This document shows positions 36,096-46,798 of a stretch of DNA of 64,000 nt, in pieces (the stretch's first letter is position 1; each line of letters begins with the position of its first letter). The notes below the pieces were generated by a model, which saw nothing but the letters and a program-made list of their open reading frames with translations, was not told where the DNA came from and made no database searches. The position numbers and the translations under genes are program-made. This DNA comes from Bathymodiolus brooksi (lineage: Eukaryota > Mollusca > Bivalvia > Mytilida > Modiolidae): the NCBI GenBank assembly GCA_963680875.1, contig OY804585.1, positions 30,680,186-30,744,185 on the forward strand, in the 5' to 3' direction.

Positions 36096-37029
36096 AATTG
36101 ACCAAACCTTAAGCATTCCTGTTGCTTTGATTGTCTAAGTTGTTTTGTTCTTTTGCTTTATTAAAATGTTTATTACGGTAATCAATACTACCTTGCCTCT
36201 TTTTCATTTTTGAATTTTAATCAGCTATTAATGTTAGTTTAGGTGAATCTTACTGCAAAAATGATAGATGTATCGTAATGACATTGATAAAATACGTTGT
36301 ACATGAAAATGGAGGAGTATATTTCATATCTAGCCACTTGGTATTAAGCTATAAATAAACCTTGTTAATCAGAAATTAGCATGCAAGTCCTTGAATTAAT
36401 TAGAAACAAAGTGTCATATACACTATTAACTTCTGTTACAAAACTCAGCATGTCTTATATAGATTGATATTTGAATAGAAAGATCCAGATTATTTGACTT
36501 GCATGTATTTCCAATTTTGAAGGTTTCAAATATTCAAAAAATAAATGAAATATAGCAAATAGTCCGGTGATTTGTTTGAAATTTAAATTGGAAACTTTGA
36601 ACTTTTTTATGTATTCAACACATGTTTTTTCGCATTTATTCACATTGACGTTCCGTGAAAACAGTGTCACAAATTCTGCAATCGATCATTTATTTGCATA
36701 CTTATACCAGCATGTAAGAGTAAACACTATAAGACTTTAAAACAATTGAGTTCTTTTGTTCAATTTTTATACGTTTGTATGTCGGGTATCTGTTTAACGT
36801 CCGTTATCAAGAGTTTTGGAAGTATATTTGAAATGTTCATGAAAAATAAAATCGAAGACTAATTTGTGGAGAAAAATTTCAGAAAATGATCCAGCATACC
36901 AGTTCTTGCAAATTACAACATCAATAAGTCTATATCTTAAGGTTTATTTTTTTGCAATTTCTGTTGTGAAAGTGGTCCGTAATTTTGAGAATGACTGTAT
37001 ACCCCTCATCTTCGTTGCGGGGGTATAAT

Positions 37030-38019
37030 AAATTATTTCAAAAGAAGTAAATTGTTCCCAAATCAGTCAATATAGGTCAACAAAATCTATTTTGAATGCA
37101 TGTATCCTCAGTATTTGCATATTGATAATTTCAAAGAAAACCTGGACATCTATACCAGCTACAAAACATCCAGAAAATATACCCTGTCCACAATGGCAGT
37201 ATAAGAATTGTCTACGTTTAGAATTGAGTTTGGAAAGTATGTTGGAGGTGTAGAAGGGGGAGGGATAAAACATGTATGAGTATAGTAGGATTCCACTTTG
37301 TACATTATAAATACCTGACAATGTTCTGACATCTGATACCAGTGTAAATAAGATAAAGTTAACACAAAAATGGTGTTGTATTGTATCTGATAAATGTCAC
37401 AGAGATCCTACTAGATTTTGTATTCTAGTGTGTACTAACAAGTGCACTATACATGCAAAAAGTTGATAATATGATCAAACACTGCATAAATATGAAATAA
37501 TTACACAAAAATATCCACAAATTTTACAAGTCATGAAAATGACAAGACACATGCTGTAAAATATTAATGGTGGATAGTGCAATAGATTAACATTTGGTTG
37601 CAGGTTAGGGGGGAGTTGTCTATATTGAATAATTTTCACAAGACTTTTGAAATTTTCAAAGACATTGTCAAAAAAATGTAAACAGTAAATAAGTCCTACC
37701 TATATCTCGAAAACAAAATGGCTGCCAGGAATTCTGTCAAAAGCTGGAATGTACAGAAGAGGTGTAGCCACAGTAAACACACTTGATTGCAGCAGAAGAT
37801 TCATGCATCATAGAACTTTCTATATATATTGGCCATATTTTAGGGGGTTCAGGTTGCCATAGAAACAAATTTTTAATAATTATTTCTAGTAGTAAAATCA
37901 TACAATTCAAATCATAAACAAATCACAAAATCAAAGTCAATAGTATGTTTTAACAAAAATATTTTCAAGAAGTCTTTAAGTTGTAAAATTTTAGAAAATA
38001 TTAAATATAAAGAGTTTAC
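37030..38019. other. Intergenic or intronic, nothing recognised
   Basis: No supported exon or repeat. Minus-strand frames at 37067-37365 overlap each other and lack coding character. Confidence 0.45.
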
Positions 38020-38162
38020 CTTGCATGTAATATCCACACCCCAAGCAGAATGGAAGATTCCCACAGATGTAGATATCTTTCACAAGTAGCATCTTCAGAT
38101 GGGGCATTCCATATAAAGAATGAGTGAAACTTGAGAGGGTTTTGCACAGCTGGGCCATTTAG
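38020..38162 (-). CDS. Orphan exon candidate, product unknown
   Basis: On the minus strand an open stretch of 47 codons plus 2 nt lies between AGGATTAG (acceptor side) and the donor GTAAAC at 38019. It reads LNGPAVQNPLKFHSFFIWNA, then PSEDATCERYLHLWESSILL, then GVWILHA. The composition (aromatics, His, Cys, few low-complexity runs) looks like a folded protein. I do not recognise the family and found no partner exon in phase. The acceptor has only a short pyrimidine tract. Confidence 0.42.
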
Positions 38163-38691
38163 CTAATCCTACAAAACAGTAGTGATCCAACTAATCATAC
38201 TGAAATATAATTGAATTATTAATTAACAATTAGGAGGGATAGTTACATATTTTTGTAACTATTATCTAGGAGAAATTTGTTGTGACATATCCTGTACAAA
38301 TGTAATCAAGACACAATGTAGATCAAAAATACTTATCATGCACCTTCACAAATCCCATGTACATGCACACGAAAATGTATGCAAACATTTTATGTTTTTA
38401 TCTAATGGATGTCTGCATTTCATGTTTTCTGATAAATTTTGAATATATTACTGAAAATATAAAAATGTGTAATTAAAAATTATTTGATCTGCCTAATAAA
38501 GAAAAAAATTTTATAAAAAAAAAACTTGAAACATTTTGTGTGCAGTCAGATTTTATCATTATTGTGTTTCAAACATTTTCTCAATATAAATATGAATACA
38601 TGTACCAAATAACTATTTTTTTTCCTGTATCACCAGGTCAAGACTTATTTTTAAAAATGATTTCCCATTATAAGTCTATATATATCTATAT

Positions 38692-38938
38692 ATATATACG
38701 TCTGAAATTTAAACCAAACAGTGTTAGAATTAGATTTTAGAGCTGTCAAATTTTTGTTCTTCCCTCGACAGGATTTGAACCCACACCATTGATACACTGC
38801 AGCACCATTCGCTTAGCCTTACGTCCAGCGCCCTAGACCACTCAACCACGTTCAAATCCCGTCGAGGGAAGAACAAAAATTTGACAGCTCTAAAATCTAA
38901 TTCTAACACTGTTTGGTTTAATTTTCAGACGTATATAA
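38692..38938. mobile_element. Foldback element with a tRNA-like core
   Basis: The arms 38692-38780 and 38850-38938 are ~89-bp near-perfect reverse complements (ATATACGTCTGAAA..., TTTGTTCTTCCCTCGAC). The 69-bp loop plus arm ends, read on the minus strand, resemble a Leu/Ser-type tRNA: GTTGAGTGGTCTAGGGCGC at the D-arm/A-box, GGTTCAAATCC as the B box, and a long variable region. Anticodon-stem pairing is poor. Confidence 0.8.
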
Positions 38939-40067
38939 TATTTAGTATTAACCTAGTATCCTTAGTAACTTTGAGATCCAGTGGGACAGATATATTGTAT
39001 GGTTGTCACTTGCTTCTAGATGTTTGTATATATATAGCTAAGAAGAATACATCTATTGATTGTTCACATAAACTTGTATATGTAGTCTTAATATTATTTA
39101 TAAACAAGATATCATAAATTGCTCCCATCAATGATTATTTCCTCACGATCTATTATACAGTTCTCTTTATGCAAAGAATTTATGCTCACTTAACATATAA
39201 ATTTTTTCATAATTAAAAAAAATATTAAATTTCATTTTAACTTGTCATTTTTATTATTTCATTTCACTGTTTTTATTTTGCTTACAATTTCATTTTTTTT
39301 AAGATTGAAGAAATTATTGTTTGAACTCTTGGTTTATTCAAGGATTTGCATAGTTCTACTATACAAATCCTTGGTTTATTGTATCTGCATTTTTTTCACG
39401 GAAATTGATTGATAGATTGTTTGTTGTTTGCTTAATGTCCAGCAGTTCGACATCTCATGAATATTCAGAATGATTCTGACATCGGAATTAAAGTTTTGTT
39501 GATACAATGCTCAACCATGGTAAAATATCAACAAATAATAATATCTACCCCCCCCCCCCCCCCCCTCCCAAACTTTAAACATATTTAGTTATTCAAATAA
39601 AATAAATGGATCAGATACAAGTTTAACAACTTAGTATCTTCAAAATAAACAATATATACATAATATTGAACATAGCACATTTGTAATTCTATTGCATGCT
39701 GGTAGATCCTCTCCCATCCCACCCTGAATAATTAAGTGAGCGAGTGTTGTTTAACAAGTGCACTATTTTTTTTCAGCTTTTCATGGCCAGAACAAATTAC
39801 TTTCTGATGAGATGATAATTAAATATATAATGGCAGTACATATGTATGGTCATGTATGTTTACAGAAAAATAATTAAAGGGGGAATAACTCTAAATAACA
39901 GAAGTCATAAATTTTTAGGTCATGTCAGTAAGCAATATTCCTGTTTTGTACATGTGTCTGAAGAAATGATACTGAACATGAAATTTAATTCATCAATAAA
40001 TTAATTCAGGAGGATCATTTTCTGCTTAATTTTAGGAGGATTTTAATAGATTTGATCCAAAAACTAA
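38939..40067. other. Intergenic, nothing coding
   Basis: It contains a 20-base C run (about 39547-39566) and two weak SINE-tail fragments (about 39403-39445 and 39736-39770). No exon seen. Confidence 0.5.
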
Positions 40068-41468
40068 ATTGTCCATACATAGTAGAATTGTACATACATA
40101 GTAGAATTGTCCATACATAGTAGAATTGTACATACATAGTAGAATTGTACATACATAGTAGAATTGTACATACATAGTAGAATTGTCCATACATAGTAGA
40201 ATTGTCCATACATAGTAGAATTGTCCATACATAGTAGAATTGTCCATACATAGTAGAATTGTCCATACATAGTAGAATTGTACATACATAGTAGAATTGT
40301 CCATACATAGTAGAATTGTCCATACATAGTAGAATTGTACATACATAGTAGAATTGTACATACATAGTAGAATTGTACATACATAGTAGAATTGTCCATA
40401 CATAGTAGAATTGTACATACATAGTAGAATTGTCCATACATAGTAGAATTGTACATACATAGTAGAATTGTACATACATAGTAGAATTGTACATACATAG
40501 TAGAATTGTCCATACATAGTAGAATTGTACATACATAGTAGAATTGTACATACATAGTAGAATTGTCCATACATAGTAGAATTGTCCATACATAGTAGAA
40601 TTGTCCATACATAGTAGAATTGTCCATACATAGTAGAATTGTCCATACATAGTAGAATTGTACATACATAGTAGAATTGTCCATACATAGTAGAATTGTC
40701 CATACATAGTAGAATTGTACATACATAGTAGAATTGTACATACATAGTAGAATTGTACATACATAGTAGAATTGTCCATACATAGTAGAATTGTACATAC
40801 ATAGTAGAATTGTCCATACATAGTAGAATTGCACATACATAGTAGAATTGTACATACATAGTAGAATTGTCCATACATAGTAGAATTGTACATACATAGT
40901 AAAATTGTACATACATAGTAGAATTGTACATACATAGTAGAATTGTACATACATAGTAGAATTGTACATACATAGTAGAATTGTACATACATAGTAGAAT
41001 TGTCCATACATAGTAGAATTGTACATACATAGTAAAATTGTCCATACATAGTAGAATTGTACATACATAGTAGAATTGTCCATACATAGTAGAATTGTAC
41101 ATACATAGTAGAATTGTACATACATAGTAGAATTGTACATACATAGTAGAATTGTCCATACATAGTAGAATTGTACATACATAGTAGAATTGTACATACA
41201 TAGTAGAATTGTACATACATAGTAGAATTGTACATACATAGTAGAATTGTACATACATAGTAGAATTGTCCATACATAGTAGAATTGTACATACATAGTA
41301 GAATTGTACATACATAGTAGAATTGTACATACATAGTAGAATTGTACATACATAGTAGAATTGTACATACATAGTAGAATTGTACATACATAGTAGAATT
41401 GTACATACATAGTAGAATTGTACATACATAGTAGAATTGTACATACATAGTAGAATTGTACATACATA
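40068..41468. repeat. 19-bp minisatellite, about 74 copies
   Basis: The unit is GTAGAATTGT(A/C)CATACATA, 19 bp. The main variation is A or C at one position, plus rare changes (GCACATAC, GTAAAATT). The minus-strand unit has no stop in any frame, so three overlapping 467-486-residue frames exist; these are artefacts of a period not divisible by three. The array begins about 20 bp past the stop of the exon at 41489-41611. Confidence 0.97.
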
Positions 41469-41488
41469 AATGTATTCCTCTATTAATG

Positions 41489-41611
41489 TCACACTTTTTT
41501 CTGCTCTTGTTTTCCTTTTCTCAACTTTCTTTTTCTTTTGCTGTGTTTTTGGACAAGACCTTTCTCTCTCTTTTCAAATGTTTCATGATATTTGTAATAT
41601 TTAGAATAGTC
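41489..41611 (-). CDS. Terminal exon candidate with polybasic C-terminus
   Basis: The minus-strand acceptor TGTTATTTTTGCAG (good pyrimidine tract) is followed by 40 codons and TGA. The peptide begins DYSKYYKYHETFEKREKG and ends in a polybasic tail (KHSKRKRKLRKGKQEQKKV) that resembles a nuclear or RNA-binding tail. I do not recognise the protein. The preceding exons would be to the right and were not found. The 3' UTR would run straight into the 19-bp array; no AATAAA is apparent before it. Confidence 0.5.
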   Translation of the reverse strand, partial: DYSKYYKYHETFEKREKGLVQKHSKRKRKLRKGKQEQKKV

Positions 41612-42507
41612 CTGCAAAAATAACAAGCAGCTCACCCAAGACCTGGCTACAGACAGAGCCATGCACTGTTTTATAGAAATAAAATATCAGCTTGAATTTA
41701 CTATTAAATTCTTTAAAAAAAAATTGCCTCATGTATGTTTAAATTTTTGTTTGCCTCATGTATGTATAAAAAAAAATTGATCTACCTGATGATTGAATTA
41801 AATTATTTTCTTACTGACATGAAAAAGAAAACATTCTATCGACCTGCGGTGATAACTTTATTGCCAATCAAGGCGCTCTTTCGAGCTGCATAATCAATTA
41901 CAATGATTGATATGATTATTATTATATAAACAGAAATAAATATTAATGACAAGAATAATAATAACATTAGAATATGGAGGTTACTCCCACAAGGAAACCC
42001 AAACTCAAGCAGGGGAGACAATCAAGTACACTTTAATTAGAAAGTGCCTAATATAATAATATAAATGATGACACAATAATTTTATATGTTTTGCAACATT
42101 TCAGCCCTAGCTGTCATTAGATTTTCTATACAAGCACTAATTTCAATTAAAATGTCTTTGTCTTGATGTGATACACTTTTATAACCACTTTTGTGGGTCA
42201 TTACTAGGACAAGATCAGGTTGCCTGGGCCTTATTTAAGTGGATTTGAACATGAATGCAAAACTAAAATGTAGTTACAAATTTCTATAGTGACAAAAGTT
42301 CCATCACTTTGATACAAAATTAGACAGAAAAATTCGTATAATAAGAGGGTATTGAAGGGTGTGTACCTTTGATGTAATGATGTTTTAAAATTCTGTACAA
42401 TCACGTGCTTCACGCTGAATCGTTTCTATCGTTCACATTTCAGGTTGTCTAATTAAATTAAAAAATTGTAACAAATCTCTATACCTATTTTTCTTTCTAT
42501 TCTTTAG
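41612..42507. other. Intergenic or intron, nothing recognised
   Basis: AT-rich; no exon or repeat that I can support. Confidence 0.45.
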
Positions 42508-42696
42508 CAGGGGCGGATCCAGGGGGGTGGGGGTGCGCCCCCCCCCCCCCCCCCCCTAAAATTGGAAAAAATATGATTTTTTGGCGTAAACTCCTGATTT
42601 TTCACACGAAATACCCCACACATTTTCGCGCCTCCCTCCGCTCGGCACAATTTTTTTAAGTGCACCCCCTAACTTGAAATCGTGGATCCGCCCCTG
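42508..42696. mobile_element. hAT-like MITE with CAGGGGCGGATCC termini
   Basis: The left end CAGGGGCGGATCCAGG and the inverted right end CAGGGGCGGATCCACG flank 189 bp with a 20-base C run. GGGGCGGATCC-type ends are characteristic of a widespread hAT MITE group. A clean 8-bp duplication is not visible. Confidence 0.8.
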
Positions 42697-42735
42697 TTTA
42701 GGGTTAGGGATATGGTGTTTAATGCCACTTTCAAC
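42697..42735 (-). repeat. SINE tail fragment
   Basis: GTTTAGGGTTAGGGATATGG followed by TGTTTAATGCCACTTTCAAC, abutting the MITE. Confidence 0.7.
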
Positions 42736-42742
42736 TTCGCGT

Positions 42743-43010
42743 TCGATTGTGGTATATTACTTCGATTTTTAACCGTTTAACTCGGAAAACCGTGGTATAA
42801 ATGATTTGTAACATGAAGCCACGCAATATCAGATCTATGTCGTTGATTATTGCACGGCTCTCTGAGTGTAATAAAACTATTTACAGCCTAGATTTAAAGT
42901 GTGCAATATCTCGTATCTGCATGTATATTTCAAAAGTTCTTAGCAGTGTTGCTTACATTTTGGTATATAAACCATAAAAAGATCAAAGGAAAAGAATGCA
43001 TTCATGTTAC
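42743..43010. repeat. Dispersed ~270-bp repeat, copy 2
   Basis: It matches 1931-2213 in the same orientation and abuts a LINE remnant at its right end. Confidence 0.75.
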
Positions 43011-43870
43011 AACGTTACAACTCCACAATTTTCGCATAGTCTTTCTTCACATGGAGTTTTATTATAGCGACCCTTCTCTATTTCAAGACTGTGGTCACTG
43101 ATACGAAATTTTGTAAAAATATTCCTGATTGAAAAATCATTAAACGATAAATAGAATTTTCGTTCTAATGAAGGTTCTAAATTTTTATAAGGGAAAAACT
43201 TGCTGCTCTCATCCATTTTGTCTATTTTGCTTTTATATAAATTTTTATACTTTTCGGTTATTTCATTTTTAATATCTAATTTTAAATGCTTAACATCCTT
43301 TAGATTCTTGCAACTGGCAAATTTATTTATTTGAACCGGCGCTGTCTGCATGGTTCAATGTTTTTTTACATATACGTCCTTGTGTGTACCAAGAATAAAC
43401 ACCTTGTGAATCAAGAGATTTTGAAAGTTCAAAAGCCTCTTTCAATATTGGATTTAAATTGTCAGTATGTAGTCTGGCAAGATATAAAATTGCTTGCGAA
43501 TTAATAAAATTTTCAACAGGAAATCTACCAAGTTCTGCTCTCACTCCTATATCTGAGTTCCAAGTCTTTTTTGTTCCCAGGAGATGCTTACAAAAAATCA
43601 AGTGAACTTTTTCGAAGGGGGTTCTATCAATAAAGGTGAAATGGTCAATGTTTCCATTTCTTAGTATAGCTCTTTGCTTTGCCCTATGGTAAACAAGAAA
43701 ATAATCCATAAAAGATATTTCAGAATTGTAGGTCAAAATAGGTCTAACTAATTTGTCAAAGAGATTAATCGAAACAGAAGTCTTTTCTCGCAAGGAAAAT
43801 AAAACTTTCCTTGCTTTTTTTGCCAGCTCTTCTAGACTATGTCTGAGGTTACCATTACATTTAAATAAAC
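43007..43870 (-). pseudogene. LINE reverse-transcriptase ORF, C-terminal remnant
   Basis: On the minus strand the frame reads LEELAKKARKVLFSLREKTS, then LFDKLVRPILTYNSEI and FEKVHLIFCKHLLGTKK. This is the thumb region after the reverse transcriptase core of CR1/L2/Jockey-like LINEs. After a frame change at 43323-43351 it continues to FTKFRISDHSLEIEKGRYN and RLCENCG, the post-RT knuckle region. The catalytic core (YADD motif) is absent. One or more frameshifts make it non-functional. Confidence 0.82.
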
Positions 43871-45761
43871 CTAAAAATAAAAAAAAATATATTCCGTTAC
43901 ATTCTGTATCACATCTCCTTTAAAATCTATGAATGCCGATAAAACAAGAAAATGTTAAATTATAAATACTTTTATGAAGATATATGTGTTTATATTTTAT
44001 TGTTTTTGTGAATTGTATCATAATTATTTTATATTTTATTATTAATATCACTTATTATTGTTTGTTTATCGATATCTGCCCCAGGGAAGGTCAACTCTTG
44101 TGTCTTAAATAGGATTCTAACTGTGTTACCCTCGAGCTCCAACTCCAAGTCTTGACATAAAGAAATTACTTATTGATTACCGGAAATGTTCTTAATTTAA
44201 AAGATTCGATATTTCTTCAGTGTAATTACCCTATGAGTAACAAAACAAAATGTATGTGTATCTTGTTTATTTGACACTGTGATTTACATGTAACAGGTTT
44301 GTTTACAAAACAATATTCAATAATGGCGGGAAAAAGGGCGGAATTTAATGTATTACTGCGCACGAAAAAAAAAACTTAATGGTTTAATATCGCAAACTTA
44401 TTTGGTTAAATAACACTTTGTTTTAAATATTCACATGTTTGAGGATTGTTTTTGTTGGTGTTATCTTTCTCCATATCAGACAATATAATGTTCAAAATAG
44501 GATTAACTTTCTACTCGCATTAATATCCGTAAATTGCAAATGGCGCTGAAGTTAAATATGAATAATGAAACGTCTGTAAGCTATTATTCTTAATTTACCA
44601 TTCCAATATGAGTATTTTGCCACAATCCAGTTTTTTCGACCTATTTGAGATTAACATCACAAATCAGCTGAACTATTTGGGAGTGTTATTAGTAAACAAG
44701 AGATACTGTTGCAGACATCAAGGGAAATCTCTGGTCACACTTGTCACTTCCACCCTGGGCTGAGGCTGAGACCAGAGGCATCAGGCGATGCTGACCATCC
44801 TTGTTTTTATCCTGCACCGACCACATTTTAATTTGTATATATGCATAGAGTTTCACAATTTGTAAAGCACCTGCACTCGATGACACAACATCAGTGTGAT
44901 GTTTTTTTCCCCATTGCTGATTAACGATAGAAGAAGAGTAATATCCTCGTGTATTGTAAAGTCGAGACCCTAAGACTATTTTGTCTCAAAACATTTCTAA
45001 AATAACTGCAACTATTCTATAAATAACATAATCAAGAATAAACATACATGTAGTCTCTTTTGGTACCGATTACATTATTTTTGCATCCTTAGCAAGTGAT
45101 TAAAAATCCATCTGAAACTTGGAGGGTATTTCCAACCATGTTTTGTAGAGTGTATTGTAAAGTCGAGACTCCATATTTGCATACGGTTGTGAATAAATGA
45201 AAGATGATACCAATTCAATTTTTTCAACTATAATTAAGATAACTATTTGTAATAACAATCACCGCTAAAAACATCTTTTTTCAGTGTCATATAATATAAA
45301 AAACCTGGCATAACACCAAAATTGTCTAATTTGTCTCAGCAGAAAAAAATATTTTTCACATAAAGTTTTTTCAGCTGTTCATTTTAGTCCAGCTGAGCTG
45401 GACTTGTCAACCGTGAGCAGGAGTTATCACCAATTTCTCCCAACATTTAAATGATAATTCTTGTGAAGATGACAAAAGTAAATAAAATTCAGCAACACCA
45501 TTAGCTAGTTAACATTTTATTATTTAAACATATATATCAAATTAGGAACTGTCGTGTCGGCAATATCAACAAACATAGTCTTACAAAAATGTACTTGTCA
45601 CAATTCTTGATAACCTCTGCTGAGACGTCATAATATTTACGTCATAAGCGAGGTCGTGACCTTTAGGCAGGGGTTATTTTGATGGTTGAATTTACATAGA
45701 TCTACAATGTATCTACTTCTATTTAATAAGCATATATCATCACCAAGATGACGTCACAATC
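43871..45761. other. Intergenic, nothing firmly recognised
   Basis: A short repeat (GTATTGTAAAGTCGAGA) occurs near 44953 and 45152. A 65-residue minus-strand frame at 44689-44886 has somewhat more balanced base composition than its surroundings but no splice context or known motif; I leave it uncalled. A near-palindrome AGTCCAGCTGAGCTGGACT lies at about 45386. Confidence 0.45.
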
Positions 45762-46430
45762 AGGGGTTAAAAAATCCACTAGCCCGACCCCCAGGGTCTA
45801 GTAATTTCCACATTTGGGCTAGCTGAAATAATCAGCTGTAAGCCCGACGGGCTAGTAAAAATATATATCGGATATTGACAAACTTAACTTGTCAATATTC
45901 GCGTATCTACTTATATTCATATATGTTATATATGTTGTTTAATCAGCAGCAATGTTTTATTTATTCAACCGCTAGCTTTTTGTCGAAATTGAGAGCAAAG
46001 AAGGTAGAAAAACTGCATATTCTCGTCATAAAACAGCTTCAACAAACGACGGCTTACCGGAAATTTCGAAAATGAAATTCCGGAACCGGGAACGACTATT
46101 TCCGGTTTTGCCGATAGTAAATTTTTTTTTTTTTTTAAATAATTAGATTTTTTTGACATGTGACCATAAACACACATATTATTTTGTTTGGCCTTACAGT
46201 GACCTGAACTGTGGAAAATAAGTGAAAATAAAACGCAATACCAGATCTGAAAAGAAAGATAGTTAAACTAATATACATTGTACATGTTGTACAAGGGTTC
46301 AAGTCTGCAAGTCGGATTCATGAAATCACGGTATTGACCAGGACTAGTGGTTCATAGATTCGGGCTAGTAATATTTGGGAGTATGCTAGCCCTGGGCTAG
46401 TGAGGTGGTCCAAGAATTTTTAACCCCTGC
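45762..46430. mobile_element. hAT-like MITE interrupted by a second MITE
   Basis: The left end CAGGGGTTAAAAAATCCACT and the inverted right end CAGGGGTTAAAAATTCTTGG share a 13-bp start. Both halves are studded with CTAGCCC or GGGCTAG. The centre (about 45930-46195) is a separate repeat. Confidence 0.7.
45930..46195. mobile_element. MITE with GCCAAA...GTGTTTA(C/T)...GTCAC end, copy 1
   Basis: It contains AATCAGCAGCAATGTTTTAT, AACCGCTAGCTTTTTGT and CTATTTCCGGTTTTGCCGAT. It ends GTGACCATAAACACACATAT...GGCCTTAC. The same text occurs inverted at 61464-61852. Confidence 0.7.
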
Positions 46431-46798
46431 TTTATGTTTTCTAAAATGGAACGGCATTGGTAAACAAAACTGGTGAATGATTGCCGACTTTGATGTTTGT
46501 AATAAAAAAAACCAATGAATATCACCATTAAAGGAAAAATTCAACAATCTTAACATTTATATAAACCTGTAAAAATGAATGGTATATTTGCAAACTACTT
46601 ATGAACTATGTTTTGGGGAAGTGTATTTTGAATATTTTGAATCATGTGATTTTTTCCCGCAAAAATACAAATATAGATGTATCCGTGTTTATGTTTGATT
46701 TAAGGATGATAAACATGTCATCTGAATGTGAATATGATTGATACTGAAAAATATCAGCCTGCTCGACAGAATAAATAAATAATAAATAATTTTTTTAT

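Larger units (their letters stand above)
33731..36997. mobile_element. 3.27-kb terminal-inverted-repeat element
   Basis: The left end CAGTGATTCTCAAAATTACT and the inverted right end CAGTCATTCTCAAAATTACG match over about 20 bp. TATA lies directly outside both ends (33727-33730 and 36998-37001), giving a TA or TATA target duplication. The flanks CTGAAACCAGTATA and TATACCCCTCATCTTCGTTG join into the end of a hairpin-headed repeat, so the element was inserted there. It contains a tandem duplication (34648-34825), a nested hairpin-head fragment (35334-35540) and a broken coding remnant (35540-36095). I recognise no transposase motif, so the superfamily is open. Confidence 0.75.

Noticed and set aside
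38764..38852. Functional tRNA-Leu or tRNA-Ser gene
   Set aside because: A and B boxes are recognisable but the anticodon stem does not pair well and both flanks belong to an inverted repeat; better explained as a tRNA-derived element.
40015..41492. Three overlapping 467-486-residue minus-strand frames
   Set aside because: They are the same 19-bp repeat read in three frames. A period of 19 makes every frame cycle through the same 19 codons; there is no non-repetitive protein sequence beyond the edges.
44689..44886. 65-residue minus-strand frame
   Set aside because: No recognisable motif, splice sites or repeat relation; not enough to call a gene.
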